In this document: piece by piece, positions 36,504 to 45,472 of the stretch
Position numbering within the stretch: position 1 is the first letter of the stretch
Layout: every line of letters begins with the position of its first letter
Source: Flavobacterium hydatis
Lineage (GTDB): Bacteria; Bacteroidota; Bacteroidia; Flavobacteriales; Flavobacteriaceae
Assembly: GCF_000737695.1 (NCBI RefSeq)
Contig: NZ_JPRM01000003.1
Location: forward strand, 248,001 to 312,000
DNA: 64,000 nt
Direction of reading: 5' to 3'
The notes under the pieces: model-generated
The model's input: only the letters and a program-made list of their open reading frames with translations
What the model was told of the DNA's origin: nothing
The model's database searches: none
Made by a program: the position numbers and the translations under genes

Positions 36504-36923
36504 TTATAGTTCCACGTGGAACATTGCAATTTTCTCTTCTTCTTTAAAGCGCATTAAAGCAGCTTCAGTATCAGATTTATCTTTGTATCCACAGTAGTGT
36601 AAGATACCATGAGCTAATACTCGCTTCAATTCATTCTCAAACGGTACATTAAAATCTAGAGCATTGTCACGAACTCTCTCCACAGAAACAAATATATCTC
36701 CGTTTAGTTCGTTACCAACAGTATAATCAAAACTGATAATATCTGTAAGTGTATCATGATTTAGATACTCTACATTAATTTTATGAAGGTAATCATCATC
36801 ACAAAATATATAACTTATCTCCCCTTCTTTTTTATTCTCCGAAAGAATCACAGCCGATAGCCATGACTCAAACGCTTCTTCATTATTTAAAACAAAGTCT
36901 GTTTCGTAATTAAAATTGATCAT
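36504..36923 (-). CDS. ybeY: Endoribonuclease YbeY (16S rRNA maturation)
   Basis: The protein has 139 residues. The YbeY metal-binding motif reads AHGILHYCGYKDKSDTEA: two His ligands are present and the third position, His in E. coli (GYDH), is Asp here. Upstream LTDIISFDY and NELNGDIFVSVE fit the family core. It processes the 3' end of 16S rRNA and takes part in ribosome quality control. It overlaps the upstream DUF4175-type gene by 4 bp (ATGA), so the two are translationally coupled. Its last codons coincide with a parS-like site. Confidence 0.88.
   Translation of the reverse strand: MINFNYETDFVLNNEEAFESWLSAVILSENKKEGEISYIFCDDDYLHKINVEYLNHDTLTDIISFDYTVGNELNGDIFVSVERVRDNALDFNVPFENELKRVLAHGILHYCGYKDKSDTEAALMRFKEEEKIAMFHVEL
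36508..36523. other. parS-like ParB site 9, inside the ybeY C-terminus
   Basis: AGTTCCACGTGGAACA, read on the minus strand, supplies the codons for MFHVEL before the ybeY stop at 36504. The site is 45 bp from site 8. Confidence 0.78.
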
Positions 36924-39900
36924 TTTGTATTAAAGTATTCTTGAACCTTTTGATTAAAATTCGAGCGCAAAGGTAATGATTGTCTATTTAAAATCTCTAT
37001 GCTATTTAAATAATCTGATAATGCCTTTGGCAACGCATTCGATTGATTATTAAATTCTTTGCTATTTGTTTCAGATTGGCGCTTGTTCTCCTGACCTTGT
37101 TCCTGAACTGCATTATTAAGCTTCAGTAATTCTTGTTGTATATTTAAAATACGTTGCATGTTTTCATTCTTGAAACCTTTATTAAGAAGTTGCTTTTCTA
37201 ATTGTTTCATTTGTTCCAAAGTCTTCTGACCGTTTGGTCCGAGTCCTTGTTTCTCTAATTCATTTTGCAAAGCTTCTCTTAAACGAACTTGTTCTTTATA
37301 AATTTCCATTATCTCCTGAGCATTCCCTTCTCCATCATCACCATTATCACCAGATGTTCCTTTACCTCCAGACTTAGGATCTTTACCGTCTTTACCATCT
37401 TTGCCTTTACCAGGTTGTTCCCCTTTCTCCATTCCTTCTTTCATTTTCTTTCCTAATCCTTCTTGCTTCTTCATAATATCTGGCAACTGCATTCCTTCCC
37501 CTTGACCAGGTTTTGGTTTTCCTGAACTAGGACTTGACATAGACATTTGCATATTACTTAATAAATCACTCAAGAAATCTGCCAGTTTGTTAGCCGATGA
37601 AACTGCGTATTGCTGGTGAGAAACTCCTTTAGAAATCTGAACATCGGTAAGAGTTTCTAAAGCTTTGTCCATATTGTATTGTACGTTTCCAATTTCTTTA
37701 GTAACATCTTCTGCTACTTTTGGGTTGCGCAATGACAATGCAAACAAACTATCATCGATGTGTTTAAACTGTAACTTTAAATTTTGCTGTATCTTTATGT
37801 TCTTATTAAATACAGATGAACCTAACTTAAGGGATTTAAACTGTAACATAACAGCTTCTTCTGATAATGAAAATGCAAGAAGATTATCCAAAATCTGACG
37901 CAACATTTTTACATCTTCTTCTAGTTGTTCTTGCTCAGAACCCTCCATACCTTCTTCCATTTTTTTAGCCATCTCTTTCATTTTCTTAGCAGCATTCTTT
38001 TGCTTTGGCTTTGCTTCTGCACTGTTATTTTTCTTTAATTCATCAGATGCTTTCTTCAATTCGTTATCGATATCTTTCTCTTTGTTGGCATCAGCTGGAA
38101 TATCCATAGGAGCTTTTAATGATTTATTTTCTTCTTTTAAATCCTTTAAATCTTCCTGAAGTTTATCAAATGTCTTATTGATTTCGTCTTGCTTATCGGC
38201 AGTATTTTCCTTTTCTTTATTAGAAAGTTCCTCTTGCTTATCGGCAAGTTTATCTAATTTATCTTTTAGTTGTTGTGCTTTTTTAGACACATAAAACCTC
38301 TTAGTAAGCTCTACTAATTGTTCTAAATTTCTAGATTGATTTTTAGAAATTTGTTTGAACTTATCTATCTTATCAAACAATTCATCGCTCTTAATTTTAT
38401 CATTTAAGTCCTTAAGTTCATCCAATAGTTTTTGGTTTTTCTCTAAATCCTTATCCGCTTTATCTAAACGTTTTTGCAAATCATCGATAGTTTGGTCTTT
38501 CTTTTCAGTCTTAAATTTGTCTAGATTTTGCTTCATCTTCTCAGCAAATTCTTTCATCATCTGATCTTGTTGTTTCTGACGTTTCACAAAATCATTCACT
38601 TTTTGTTGTTCTTTAAACTCTAAATTATTCTTTTCCTTCCCTAGATTTTGAAGTTTTTCTAATTCAGAAATTTGTTTGTCTTGGCTTTTTAATGATTTAG
38701 ATAAAGCATTGATATTACTATTTTGCATCTCTAAATCTTGTTCATGCAATTCATCTGTAGTTGCAACTCTATCTGAAAATACAGATGACTTTGCACTCTT
38801 GAAATTATGTGGTGCATCGTTATCAAAAACCTCAAAATAATATTCATAAGATACTCCTTGCTCTACTGGTAGATTACTTGGGAATGAAAAAACAAACTGA
38901 TCGAATACATTGTTCTTAACTGCAATTGTTCCACGTTTGGCAGTGTTAGGTTTGTTACGTTCGTAGTATACAATTTGTAATTTAGATAATCCATAATCAT
39001 CAGACAATTGTCCTAACATAAAGTCTTTACCAAGCTTTAAACTATCAGGAGCAACACTCACATTGATGGTAGGAAACTGATCTTTGATAACAGAGAGCTG
39101 ATAATTAAGCTTTTCGTAGTTTTTGACCTTATCATTTGATGTAAGAATTTGATATTCTGTGTTTTGAATAACATTTTTAGATAAAACAAAGCTATCCTCA
39201 GCTTTAGCAAAAGGGATAGATACATTACCTTCTTTCCAATCTACATTTTGAGTAGATTTAGTATTCATTTTCCAAGTTACTCGAGTTCCTTCTGGTAAAA
39301 TAGCATTACCAGTTCCGCTAATAGTTTCACTTTTCTTATTAAGATAAGATGGAAAATTCAACTGCATTTCGAAGTTTGCAATAGATGGAACTGTGATCAC
39401 TTTCAATTCGTACGAAGGAGAAGTAACTAGATTCCCTTCAAGAAAAAACTCAACATTTGTATTTGGTTTCTCTATCTTAAATTCGAATACTCCAGGTTTA
39501 GTCGATTCCATAAAGTAACTTTCATTGCCAATATGAATCATAACATTCTCAGGTATAACTTTACCTTCTGATTGTACCTGTAAAACAAAATCTTTGTTCT
39601 GTTCAGTTTGTAAATTAGAATTTAGAACTACAAATTTAAAAGGTGCTGGTGGTAAAAAAGCAGCATTAAAGTGTACTACTCTATTTAAACTTTGAGAAAG
39701 AATACCACTATTTCCGGAAATATAAAAAACAAAAAAGAACAAAATTGGTATTAATGCTAATGGCAAATATTTCTTATTTGAATTAAAATTAATAGCATTA
39801 CTAAACGGAATTGGTTGCAACGAATTTGCTTTTTGCTCTATAGAAGCTAACATTAATTCTGACTTTTCGATGTCTGAATCTGTAGCAGAAAGTTGCAAAA

Positions 39901-40231
39901 AGTTAGTCAGTTTATCATTTACTTCAGTAAAATGATTTCCGATTATTGCCGAAGCTTGGTTGTAATCTATCCCCTTTTGAAGTTTGAATAATTTGAAAAG
40001 AGGAAACATAATAAAACGAAACAGTAAAAAAACTTCCACGCATATAAAAGCACAGAACAAAAGTGTTCTTCCTACTGGCTTTAACCAAAGAAAATATTCG
40101 ATGAAAATCGTAAATAAAAAATACAATAATCCAAATCCAGTAAAAAGAAGTAAGCCTCTAATTAACTCATTGGTATAATATTTCTTGATAAAAGCTTCTA
40201 ACTTTTGATATATAAATGGAACTGTTTTCAA
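36920..40231 (-). CDS. DUF4175-type membrane protein with long coiled coil
   Basis: The protein has 1103 residues. Two transmembrane segments lie near the N-terminus (about 23-45 and 55-75) and a third at about 153-172, followed by Ig-like/beta domains to about 500 (FEMQLNFPSYLNKKSE, YYFEVFDNDAPHNFKS), then a Lys/Glu/Gln-rich coiled coil to about 800, a Gly/Lys-rich low-complexity stretch (about 910-960) and a Gln-rich helical end. The layout matches Bacteroidetes proteins annotated DUF4175. It is probably anchored in the inner membrane with the coiled coil outside; its function is unknown. The ATGA overlap with ybeY places both in one transcript. Confidence 0.72.
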   Translation of the reverse strand: MKTVPFIYQKLEAFIKKYYTNELIRGLLLFTGFGLLYFLFTIFIEYFLWLKPVGRTLLFCAFICVEVFLLFRFIMFPLFKLFKLQKGIDYNQASAIIGNHFTEVNDKLTNFLQLSATDSDIEKSELMLASIEQKANSLQPIPFSNAINFNSNKKYLPLALIPILFFFVFYISGNSGILSQSLNRVVHFNAAFLPPAPFKFVVLNSNLQTEQNKDFVLQVQSEGKVIPENVMIHIGNESYFMESTKPGVFEFKIEKPNTNVEFFLEGNLVTSPSYELKVITVPSIANFEMQLNFPSYLNKKSETISGTGNAILPEGTRVTWKMNTKSTQNVDWKEGNVSIPFAKAEDSFVLSKNVIQNTEYQILTSNDKVKNYEKLNYQLSVIKDQFPTINVSVAPDSLKLGKDFMLGQLSDDYGLSKLQIVYYERNKPNTAKRGTIAVKNNVFDQFVFSFPSNLPVEQGVSYEYYFEVFDNDAPHNFKSAKSSVFSDRVATTDELHEQDLEMQNSNINALSKSLKSQDKQISELEKLQNLGKEKNNLEFKEQQKVNDFVKRQKQQDQMMKEFAEKMKQNLDKFKTEKKDQTIDDLQKRLDKADKDLEKNQKLLDELKDLNDKIKSDELFDKIDKFKQISKNQSRNLEQLVELTKRFYVSKKAQQLKDKLDKLADKQEELSNKEKENTADKQDEINKTFDKLQEDLKDLKEENKSLKAPMDIPADANKEKDIDNELKKASDELKKNNSAEAKPKQKNAAKKMKEMAKKMEEGMEGSEQEQLEEDVKMLRQILDNLLAFSLSEEAVMLQFKSLKLGSSVFNKNIKIQQNLKLQFKHIDDSLFALSLRNPKVAEDVTKEIGNVQYNMDKALETLTDVQISKGVSHQQYAVSSANKLADFLSDLLSNMQMSMSSPSSGKPKPGQGEGMQLPDIMKKQEGLGKKMKEGMEKGEQPGKGKDGKDGKDPKSGGKGTSGDNGDDGEGNAQEIMEIYKEQVRLREALQNELEKQGLGPNGQKTLEQMKQLEKQLLNKGFKNENMQRILNIQQELLKLNNAVQEQGQENKRQSETNSKEFNNQSNALPKALSDYLNSIEILNRQSLPLRSNFNQKVQEYFNTK

Positions 40232-40423
40232 AATAGTATTCTGTTTGCTTATAACCTATAAAAGTACTAATTATAATAATACCTTTTTCATGTTAAAAGC
40301 TTCAATCATTATAAGATAAAACAAGACTTTCAACTACTTAAAACATGATAATTAGAGTTAAACATGATTAAAAGAAAGAAATAAGTATTACATAAATAAA
40401 TTACTATATGTAAGAATTTTATA

Positions 40424-40431
40424 TAACTTTG
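40424..40431 (+). promoter_or_regulatory. TAACTTTG -7 element of the lipoprotein gene
   Basis: A perfect TAnnTTTG lies 15 nt before ATG 40447, so the leader would be about 10 nt. Confidence 0.5.
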
Positions 40432-40446
40432 CGAAAATTTTGAATT

Positions 40447-41061
40447 ATGAAAAAGATATTTTATGTGTTACTTGTTGCAATTGCAATAACATCTTGTAAT
40501 AGTGATAATGACACGCTACCAACTAAGCCTGAAGAACAAAGCACAGAGCAACCAACAAAAGAACCTACAGAAGAGCCTGTAGTGAATCCTGTAGAAAATC
40601 CAACAACACCAACAGTTGAAACTAAAGGAGAATTTGAAATAGATAATGTTACCTATGACATTACAGATGCAGTTTTGACAACAATGGCTATGCCAAAAAA
40701 TACAACAGAAGGACAGATATATTTAGGCAGTAACAAAACTCCCATAGGTGCAGCAATCTCTCTTGCTATTAATTATGAAACAGATAAAAAAATTACTGGA
40801 ACGTATAATATAGGTAAGTCTTATGAAGATGTAGGTGTGTTACAAAGTAAGCTGACGAGTTATCTAATTGTGAAGAAATCACCTGATGGGTCTACTACAA
40901 TATATTCTAACGGAGAAGATAAAGCGAATTTAAAAGAAGGGTATGTAACAATTACAGAAAATAGTGAAAAAAATTTCTCAGTAAAATATAATCTTTTATT
41001 TGAAAATGGAATAACAGCATCTGGAAATACAACATTAAATTTTATCACAAATAGAAGATAG
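40447..41061 (+). CDS. Lipoprotein with Thr/Pro/Glu linker, 204 residues
   Basis: The signal ends at AITSCN (lipobox, Cys about 17). A repetitive linker (PTKEPTEEPVVNPVENPTTP) follows, then a beta-rich domain of about 145 residues that I do not recognise (FEIDNVTYDITDAVLTTMAM ... NYETDKKITGTYNIGKSYED). Such domains often occur in Flavobacterium outer-membrane lipoproteins. The acidic, Pro-rich linker after the Cys suggests export to the cell surface, which in this phylum needs an acidic lipoprotein export signal; only SDNDTLP is visible right after the Cys. The gene is monocistronic, with its own terminator. Confidence 0.75.
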   Translation: MKKIFYVLLVAIAITSCNSDNDTLPTKPEEQSTEQPTKEPTEEPVVNPVENPTTPTVETKGEFEIDNVTYDITDAVLTTMAMPKNTTEGQIYLGSNKTPIGAAISLAINYETDKKITGTYNIGKSYEDVGVLQSKLTSYLIVKKSPDGSTTIYSNGEDKANLKEGYVTITENSEKNFSVKYNLLFENGITASGNTTLNFITNRR

Positions 41062-41079
41062 ATAAGTTAATGATAATTA

Positions 41080-41117
41080 AAAGAGCTATAGACTAATAAT
41101 CTATAGCTCTTTTTTTA
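41080..41117 (+). terminator. Intrinsic terminator between the lipoprotein gene and gltX
   Basis: A 13-bp perfect stem AAAGAGCTATAGA/TCTATAGCTCTTT with a 7-nt loop and a T run. Confidence 0.92.
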
Positions 41118-41144
41118 TACAACAAAATCAAAAATCTAAAATTG

Positions 41145-41152
41145 TATCTTTG
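41145..41152 (+). promoter_or_regulatory. TATCTTTG -7 element of gltX
   Basis: A perfect TAnnTTTG lies 17 nt before ATG 41170, immediately downstream of the terminator. There is no good TTG at -33. Confidence 0.5.
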
Positions 41153-41169
41153 CATCAAAATTTAAACAA

Positions 41170-42675
41170 ATGTCAAAGCAAGTTCGTGTGCGTTTTGCAC
41201 CAAGTCCGACTGGACCATTACATATTGGTGGTGTTCGTACTGCCCTATTTAATTATTTATTTGCAAAAAAACATAACGGTGTTTTTTATCTTAGAATTGA
41301 AGATACTGATCAAACCCGTTTTGTTCCTGGTGCCGAAGCTTATATTATGGAAGCTCTAGAATGGTTAGCAATTGCTCCAGATGAAACTGTTGGAAAGAAT
41401 GAAAAATTTGGTCCATACAGACAAAGTGATCGTAAAGATTTATACCAACAATATGCTGATCAATTGATCAATTCGGGTTGGGCTTACTATGCATTTGATA
41501 CTCCAGAATCATTAGATGCTCATAGAAAACAACACGAAGCTGAAGGAAAAACATTTATATACAATCATCATAACCGCGAAAAACTAGATACTTCTTTAGT
41601 AATTTCTGCAGAAGAAACTGCTAAGAGAATTGAAAATGGTGAACATTATGTAATCCGTTTTAAAACTCCGGTTAACGAAACATTGCATTTACAAGATATT
41701 ATTCGTGGAGAAGTTAAGTTTGAAACTAATCTTTTAGATGATAAAGTTTTGTTTAAAAGTGATGGTATGCCTACTTACCATTTGGCAAATATTGTAGATG
41801 ACCATTTAATGGAAACATCTCATGTAATTCGTGGTGAAGAATGGTTACCATCTATGCCTCTACACGTTTTATTATATAGAGCTTTTGGTTGGGATGCTCC
41901 AGAATTTGCACATTTACCATTAATTCTAAAACCAATTGGTAACGGAAAATTATCTAAAAGAGATGGTGATAAACTTGGTTTCCCAGTATTCCCATTAGAG
42001 TGGAAAACAGAAGAAGGTGTTTCATCTGGTTACAGAGAAAAAGGATTTTTCCCAGAAGCAGTTATTAACTTCCTTGCTTTATTAGGTTGGAATGATGGAA
42101 CTGACAAAGAAATATTTTCTTTAGATGAATTAGTTGAAGCATTTGATTTGAACAGAGTTCATAAATCTGGAGCTAAATTTGATCCAGAAAAAAATAAATG
42201 GTTTAATCACCAACATTTGGTAAAACAAAATAATGAAGATTTAGCCAAAGACTTCACTCCTATTTTAGTTGAAAAAGGGTTCTCGACTCCGCTCGAACTG
42301 ACAACAAAAATAGTTTCTTTGATAAAAGAACGTGCTCATTTTGTTTCTGAATTTTGGGAACTAAGTGATTTCTTTTTCCAGGCACCAACATCTTATGATG
42401 AAAAAGCAAGCAAAAACTGGAAAGAAGAAACTCCTGCTTTAATGCAAGAACTAACATCTGTTCTAGAAAATATTGAAGATTTTACTTCTGTAAATATTGA
42501 AACTATAGTAAAAGATTGGATGACAAAAAATGAAATTGGAATGGGTAAAGTTATGCAACCTTTCCGATTGAGTTTGGTTGGAGCTCTTAAAGGTCCTCAC
42601 CTATTTGACATTGTTGAAATCATCGGGAAAGAAGAAACAATCTCAAGAATTCAAAAAGCAATAGTAGCTTTATAA
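41170..42675 (+). CDS. gltX: Glutamyl-tRNA synthetase
   Basis: The protein has 501 residues. It begins MSKQVRVRFAPSPTGPLHIGG, with the class I HIGH motif as HIGG. The KMSKS-type motif is GKLSKRDGDKLGFPVFPL. The Glu-binding and anticodon-binding regions follow, with a normal helical C-terminus. It charges tRNA-Glu and supplies glutamyl-tRNA for tetrapyrrole synthesis. It is monocistronic, between two terminators. Confidence 0.95.
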   Translation: MSKQVRVRFAPSPTGPLHIGGVRTALFNYLFAKKHNGVFYLRIEDTDQTRFVPGAEAYIMEALEWLAIAPDETVGKNEKFGPYRQSDRKDLYQQYADQLINSGWAYYAFDTPESLDAHRKQHEAEGKTFIYNHHNREKLDTSLVISAEETAKRIENGEHYVIRFKTPVNETLHLQDIIRGEVKFETNLLDDKVLFKSDGMPTYHLANIVDDHLMETSHVIRGEEWLPSMPLHVLLYRAFGWDAPEFAHLPLILKPIGNGKLSKRDGDKLGFPVFPLEWKTEEGVSSGYREKGFFPEAVINFLALLGWNDGTDKEIFSLDELVEAFDLNRVHKSGAKFDPEKNKWFNHQHLVKQNNEDLAKDFTPILVEKGFSTPLELTTKIVSLIKERAHFVSEFWELSDFFFQAPTSYDEKASKNWKEETPALMQELTSVLENIEDFTSVNIETIVKDWMTKNEIGMGKVMQPFRLSLVGALKGPHLFDIVEIIGKEETISRIQKAIVAL

Positions 42676-42696
42676 TCAAAAAAAGCTAATAAAAAT

Positions 42697-42742
42697 AAAA
42701 GCGTTAGGAACACCTGTGGTTGGTATTCTTAACGCTTTTTCA
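42697..42742 (+). terminator. Terminator-like hairpin after gltX
   Basis: AAAAGCGTTA (42697-42706) pairs with TAACGCTTTT (42730-42739); the T tract is short but the stem is long. Confidence 0.65.
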
Positions 42743-42821
42743 TTTTAATAAAAACATAACGTATTAAAATGGAAGAAATTTCGTAATTTGACAATTAATA
42801 TTTAAACTAAATTTATCTGTT

Positions 42822-43799
42822 ATGAACATTCCATTTATTATTCTTATAATCTTCGGATTATTTATTTTCCTTTCTTCATTCTTTACGGTGAAGCAACAAA
42901 CATCTGTAATTATAGAACGTTTTGGAAAATTTCTTAGTGTAAGAACTTCTGGTTTACAATTAAAAATACCTATGATTGATAGAATTGCCGGACGTGTAAA
43001 TCTTAAAATTCAACAACTGGATGTTATCATTGAAACAAAAACCAAAGACAATGTTTTTGTGAAACTAAAAGTATCTGTACAATTTATGGTAATTAAAGAA
43101 ACTGTTTATGATGCTTTCTATAAATTAGAATATCCACACGATCAAATTACATCTTATGTATTTGATGTTGTTCGTGCTGAAGTTCCTAAATTAAAACTAG
43201 ATGATGTTTTTGAAAGAAAAGATGATATCGCTATTGCTGTAAAAAGAGAATTAAATGAAGCAATGACTACTTATGGTTATACAATTATCAACACATTAGT
43301 AACAGATATTGATCCAGATATTCAGGTTAAAAATGCAATGAATAGAATTAATGCTGCTGATAGAGAAAAAACTGTAGCTGAATTTGAAGCTGAAGCATCT
43401 AGAATTAGAATTGTTGCTAAAGCAAAAGCTGAAGCTGAAAGTAAGAGATTACAAGGTCAAGGTATTGCTGATCAAAGAAGAGAAATTGCCAGAGGTCTTG
43501 TAGAAAGTGTTGATGTATTGAATAAAGTTGGGATTAATTCTCAAGAAGCTTCTGCATTAATTGTTGTTACTCAACATTATGATACTTTACAAGCTATTGG
43601 TGCTGATGCAAATTCTAACTTAATCTTACTTCCAAATTCTCCACAAGCAGGAAGCGATATGCTAAATAATATGGTTGCTTCATTTAGTGCATCTAACCAA
43701 GTTGGCGAAATGATGAAGAAAACAAATAAAAAGGTTAAACCAAAAACTGAAATAAATCCAGATTATCAAGCTCCAGAAACTCCGGAAGCAATAGAATAA
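42822..43799 (+). CDS. SPFH/Band 7 domain membrane protein
   Basis: The protein has 325 residues. It has one N-terminal transmembrane segment (about 2-22), then the Band 7 domain: FTVKQQTSVIIERFGKF, then QQLDVIIETKTKDNVFVKLKV, and the end of the domain INAADREKTVAEFEAEA. A coiled-coil helix and a Ser/Asn-rich tail follow. It resembles the QmcA/stomatin group of membrane scaffold proteins that organise proteases and lipid microdomains. A NfeD partner, common next to some SPFH genes, is not present here. Confidence 0.86.
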   Translation: MNIPFIILIIFGLFIFLSSFFTVKQQTSVIIERFGKFLSVRTSGLQLKIPMIDRIAGRVNLKIQQLDVIIETKTKDNVFVKLKVSVQFMVIKETVYDAFYKLEYPHDQITSYVFDVVRAEVPKLKLDDVFERKDDIAIAVKRELNEAMTTYGYTIINTLVTDIDPDIQVKNAMNRINAADREKTVAEFEAEASRIRIVAKAKAEAESKRLQGQGIADQRREIARGLVESVDVLNKVGINSQEASALIVVTQHYDTLQAIGADANSNLILLPNSPQAGSDMLNNMVASFSASNQVGEMMKKTNKKVKPKTEINPDYQAPETPEAIE

Positions 43800-43814
43800 T
43801 CAAATTTTATAAAA

Positions 43815-43844
43815 TAAAAAAGAGGCTTAATTGCCTCTTTTTTT
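43815..43844. terminator. Bidirectional terminator at convergent gene ends
   Basis: AAAAAGAGGC/GCCTCTTTTTTT with a TTAATT loop serves both the SPFH gene (plus) and the DUF6327-type gene (minus). The minus-strand stop codon (43829-43827) lies at the edge of the loop, so the last codons (KKRGN) are part of the hairpin. Confidence 0.88.
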
Positions 43845-44081
43845 GTTCATGAACCAAGCTATTAAATAAGGAATAGCAACTTGAATAATTTTTATATAAG
43901 AATTTGAAAGTATCGTTTTATACGAACCCAAGAAACCATTAACTAAATTTTGAGGTTCTAAAGATTCTTTGGTTTTTTGAACACTAAGAACTAACTTTTG
44001 ATAATTGATTTGTTTCTCTAATTTAAGAATTTCCAATTCTCGCTCAATTTCAGCGTATGATGAGTATTTTTTAGTTTCCAT
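43827..44081 (-). CDS. DUF6327-type small membrane protein, 84 residues
   Basis: A helical N-terminal half (YSSYAEIERELEILKLEKQI) precedes one hydrophobic segment near the C-terminus (IKIIQVAIPYLIAWFM), then a basic tail. In Flavobacterium such a gene regularly follows a YtxH and a holin-like gene, as here, so I assign it by context and shape. It starts 3 bp after the holin-like stop and is probably co-transcribed. Its function is unknown; it may act in envelope stress. Confidence 0.68.
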   Translation of the reverse strand: METKKYSSYAEIERELEILKLEKQINYQKLVLSVQKTKESLEPQNLVNGFLGSYKTILSNSYIKIIQVAIPYLIAWFMNKKRGN

Positions 44082-44084
44082 AAT

Positions 44085-44435
44085 TTAGTCGTTAAAAAAG
44101 ATTTCTGAAAATTTCTCCAAGATTGGTCCTTCTACCATTTTATCTTTTATAAAGAAAACTAGTATTGTTGCTATAAGATACAACCCTCCTACTATAAGAA
44201 AACCAAAAGTATAACTTCCTAAAGCGGCACTAATTGCAAAAGCAGCTGCAACAGATCCAAATAACATAACCATACCGAAACACAATAAGATTAAAATAAA
44301 TTTGAATATTACTGTTGTAGATTTCATTGCAACTTTAAAACCCCACAGCTTATAATATGCAAGGTGACTATCAACATAAGCTTTCGCCTGATCTTGAATA
44401 TTCTCGGTATGTTCTTTTAATTCTTCAAAAGCCAT
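44085..44435 (-). CDS. Phage holin-like superfamily III membrane protein
   Basis: I take ATG 44435 (MAFEELKEHTENIQDQ), giving 116 residues; the ORF extends to 44477 with a poor hydrophobic extension. Two adjacent transmembrane segments (about 45-70 and 78-102) follow a soluble helix with a conserved YKLWGFK. The pattern matches Actinobacteria holin-X/Phage_holin_3_6 proteins, which in Bacteroidetes sit with YtxH genes in the chromosome and are not phage genes. The gene is part of a three-gene set. Confidence 0.75.
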   Translation of the reverse strand: MAFEELKEHTENIQDQAKAYVDSHLAYYKLWGFKVAMKSTTVIFKFILILLCFGMVMLFGSVAAAFAISAALGSYTFGFLIVGGLYLIATILVFFIKDKMVEGPILEKFSEIFFND

Positions 44436-44581
44436 AATAACTATTTTAGTGATATTGATAAAAAATACAAAGTACACAATGAAACCAATGTATTGTGTTT
44501 CTTAAAATTAATTAAAAATTTTGAAACAATAACAATTAAAGTTCAATGTGTACTTTGCTTATGCCTAAAAACCAGGCTATT

Positions 44582-44911
44582 TTATTTCTGAAGTTTAGCG
44601 TTTTGAGTTTTCAAATCGGCCAATTTAGTTTCTAAAAACGAAATTACTTCTTCCGTTTTATAGCTCATATTCGAAAGTAGGTTTTCGTAAGTTCCATCTA
44701 AATCTTCTTTTGCATTCAAAAACTTATCACGTAATTCCTCAGTTGAAGTTTCTAATTTGTGTTTCAAATTATGTTTTGCATCATCGATTCCGTGTTTAAT
44801 ACGTCCTCTAGTTTTTGAACCTTTATCTGGTGCAAACAAAATTCCAATTCCTGCTCCAATCGCTGCACCAGTAAGAAGTGCTAATATTGTGTTTCCTGTG
44901 TTGTTTGACAT
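44582..44911 (-). CDS. YtxH domain protein
   Basis: The protein has 109 residues. It starts MSNNTGNTILALLTGAAIGAG followed by GILFAPDKGSKTRGRIK, the classic YtxH motif: a Gly/Ala-rich transmembrane segment followed by APxxGxxTR. A helical coil follows. YtxH proteins are small general-stress membrane proteins in Bacillus and Bacteroidetes. It is the first gene of a set with the holin-like and DUF6327-type genes, separated by 146 bp from the next, so it may have partly separate expression. Confidence 0.88.
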   Translation of the reverse strand: MSNNTGNTILALLTGAAIGAGIGILFAPDKGSKTRGRIKHGIDDAKHNLKHKLETSTEELRDKFLNAKEDLDGTYENLLSNMSYKTEEVISFLETKLADLKTQNAKLQK

Positions 44912-44992
44912 AACTGTAATTTTTAAAAGTTAATACTAAAGATAATCTTTTTTTTACAAATAAAATTCTAGTAAATAATGTTTAATATAATT

Positions 44993-45472
44993 TTAATATA
45001 CATAAGCAACTGCCTGGTACTTACCATCAGGTTTTTCGACAATTGCTACAAATGGATATCCATTATCTGCAGACTTAGTTTTGATACGTCTTTCGGTTTG
45101 TTCTTTTAATGCCAAAGAAGACTCCCCTTTTGTTTTTGTAGATAATCCCGAAAAAATTTCAACTGCTTTTAGTCCGATAGTTTGATTAGGATTTAAAACT
45201 TTAACCGAACTATAATCCTTTTTGTCAGAGACTACAATTTTTGGAGAAATAGATTCCGTTTTAGAACTTGCTTTTTCATTAAGAGAAGAAACAGCATATT
45301 TACTAATAGTAAATTGTTCAGAACTTCCGTTTAATGAATAGTAAAGAAGATCATTATCTTGTTTTATATAATTAACGTCTAATTGTTCTCCGTTATGTTT
45401 AACTATTTGGTGAGTTTGCGAAAAAGCAAAACTCGTAAATAATATTCCTAGTATTAAAAATTTGATTTTCAT
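44993..45472 (-). CDS. Hypothetical secreted protein, 159 residues
   Basis: A signal peptide (MKIKFLILGILFTSFAFSQT) precedes a short beta-rich N-terminal segment (IVKHNGEQLDVNYIKQDNDL), which resembles the small sheet found in many secreted Bacteroidetes proteins, then a Ser/Lys-rich linker and a C-terminal part (KTKGESSLALKEQTERRIKT ... GKYQAVAYVY). I recognise no named family. It is probably periplasmic. It is 82 bp upstream of the YtxH gene on the same strand; the relationship is unknown. Confidence 0.6.
   Translation of the reverse strand: MKIKFLILGILFTSFAFSQTHQIVKHNGEQLDVNYIKQDNDLLYYSLNGSSEQFTISKYAVSSLNEKASSKTESISPKIVVSDKKDYSSVKVLNPNQTIGLKAVEIFSGLSTKTKGESSLALKEQTERRIKTKSADNGYPFVAIVEKPDGKYQAVAYVY

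Noticed and set aside
38926..38940. TGTTCCACGT half match to the parS core inside the DUF4175-type gene.
   Set aside because: Only one half of the palindrome is present; it is explained by the coding sequence.
44085..44435. Holin-like gene as a sign of a prophage.
   Set aside because: It sits with YtxH and DUF6327-type genes, a normal chromosomal set in Flavobacterium, and no phage structural, integrase or lysis gene is present.
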